64,000 nt of DNA from Hyaloraphidium curvatum (taxonomy: Eukaryota; Monoblepharomycota; Hyaloraphidiomycetes; Hyaloraphidiales; Hyaloraphidiaceae). Shown in pieces: positions 63,761-64,000 of the stretch; the first letter of the stretch is position 1, and the number at the start of each line of letters is the position of its first letter. Both the position numbers and the translations under genes were made by a program. Below the pieces are notes generated by a model. That model was given only the letters and a program-made list of their open reading frames with translations, searched no databases and was not told the origin of the DNA. Location: NCBI GenBank assembly GCA_025558095.1, contig JAIVFI010000030.1, positions 1-64,000 of the forward strand, given 5' to 3'.

Positions 63761-64000
63761 ATGCTCCGCGCCACCTCTCTCTTCCGCGCCGTGCGCCAGG
63801 CCGCGCCCCGCCGCACCATGTCGGGCGCTCCGGTGCGCTTCCGCCCGCGACGCGTCGGAACCAGGAACTGACGCGAATTGCTCCCCCTGGACACCTCGGC
63901 CCCGATGTTGCCCCTCATGATACCGATGTGCTTCCGCCGATGTGGTTGCGACGCGTCGCGCGGGACCATAGCTCTACACGGCCGAGGCCACCGCCGTCGG
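63761..64000 (+). CDS. OsmC/Ohr-like protein with a mitochondrial-type leader (5' part only)
   Basis: Exon 1 is 63761-63832 and encodes MLRATSLFRAVRQAAPRRT..., an Arg/Ala-rich amphipathic leader typical of mitochondrial import. A 138-bp intron (GTGCGC donor, CCATAG acceptor) leads to an exon starting at 63971 that reads LYTAEATAVG before the window ends. LYTAEATATGGR is the hallmark beginning of Ohr/OsmC-family organic-hydroperoxide reductases. Only ten residues of the domain are visible, so this call is probable, not certain. Confidence 0.6.

Noticed and set aside
1-64000. tRNA, rRNA or CRISPR arrays
   Set aside because: No cloverleaf-like B-box context, ribosomal sequence or regularly spaced repeats were seen on reading.

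Overview
This is a GC-rich fungal nuclear genome segment with dense genes. Most genes are split by introns of about 50-90 bp, typically with a GTGGGT or GTGAGT donor, a CTGAC-like branch site and a CAG acceptor. Zn2Cys6 regulators, an Ftr1-type iron permease and an RLE-type non-LTR retroelement support a fungus. Receptor-like kinases with signal peptides and ectodomains would be unusual for Dikarya and hint at an early-diverging (chytrid-grade) lineage, but I cannot prove the species. Gene models below were built by hand from splice sites that keep the reading frame.

Layout. 0-15 kb: two regulators, each with TWO tandem Zn2Cys6 clusters, a third Pro/Gln-rich Zn2Cys6 protein, a DMT transporter fused to a hydrolase-like domain (with a decayed copy of its last exon downstream), a secreted Cys-rich protein, a second DMT-type transporter and a damaged membrane-protein gene. 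15-31 kb: an Ftr1 iron permease, a Baeyer-Villiger-type flavoprotein monooxygenase, a HARE-HTH-like protein, a 5'-truncated kinase, an alpha/beta hydrolase, a double-hotdog thioesterase, an ER FKBP, a cyclase-family hydrolase, an SDR and a tandem GFA-domain protein. 32-36 kb: two Crinkler-like/ubiquitin-like-fold genes, with a 5'-truncated retroelement inserted 34 bp upstream of one of them and bounded by a perfect 15-bp target-site duplication. 37-44 kb: a large Thr/Ser-rich cell-surface protein, a glycosyltransferase-like protein and an amidohydrolase. 45-62 kb: the most unusual block, described next. 62-64 kb: a second Cys-rich secreted protein and the start of an OsmC/Ohr-like mitochondrial gene.

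The 45-62 kb block holds two copies of a receptor kinase plus multipass membrane protein unit in inverted orientation, around a central divergent pair (glycosyltransferase and F-box/LRR-like). Each kinase has a signal peptide, a Cys-containing ectodomain, a Thr/Ser linker, one TM helix and a TKL-like kinase domain with a non-RD (HGD) catalytic loop. Between one kinase and its membrane-protein partner lies a third gene. It has the same ectodomain and the same intron positions, but its TM-kinase part is replaced by a Ser/Thr stalk and a GPI-anchor-like tail. The kinase domains of the two receptors are almost identical, introns included, while their ectodomains differ. The membrane proteins share a CPCxxC-type motif and form a family of at least three, probably four, members in the window. 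My inference is a receptor, GPI-linked co-receptor or decoy, and membrane-partner system shaped by local duplication and gene conversion.
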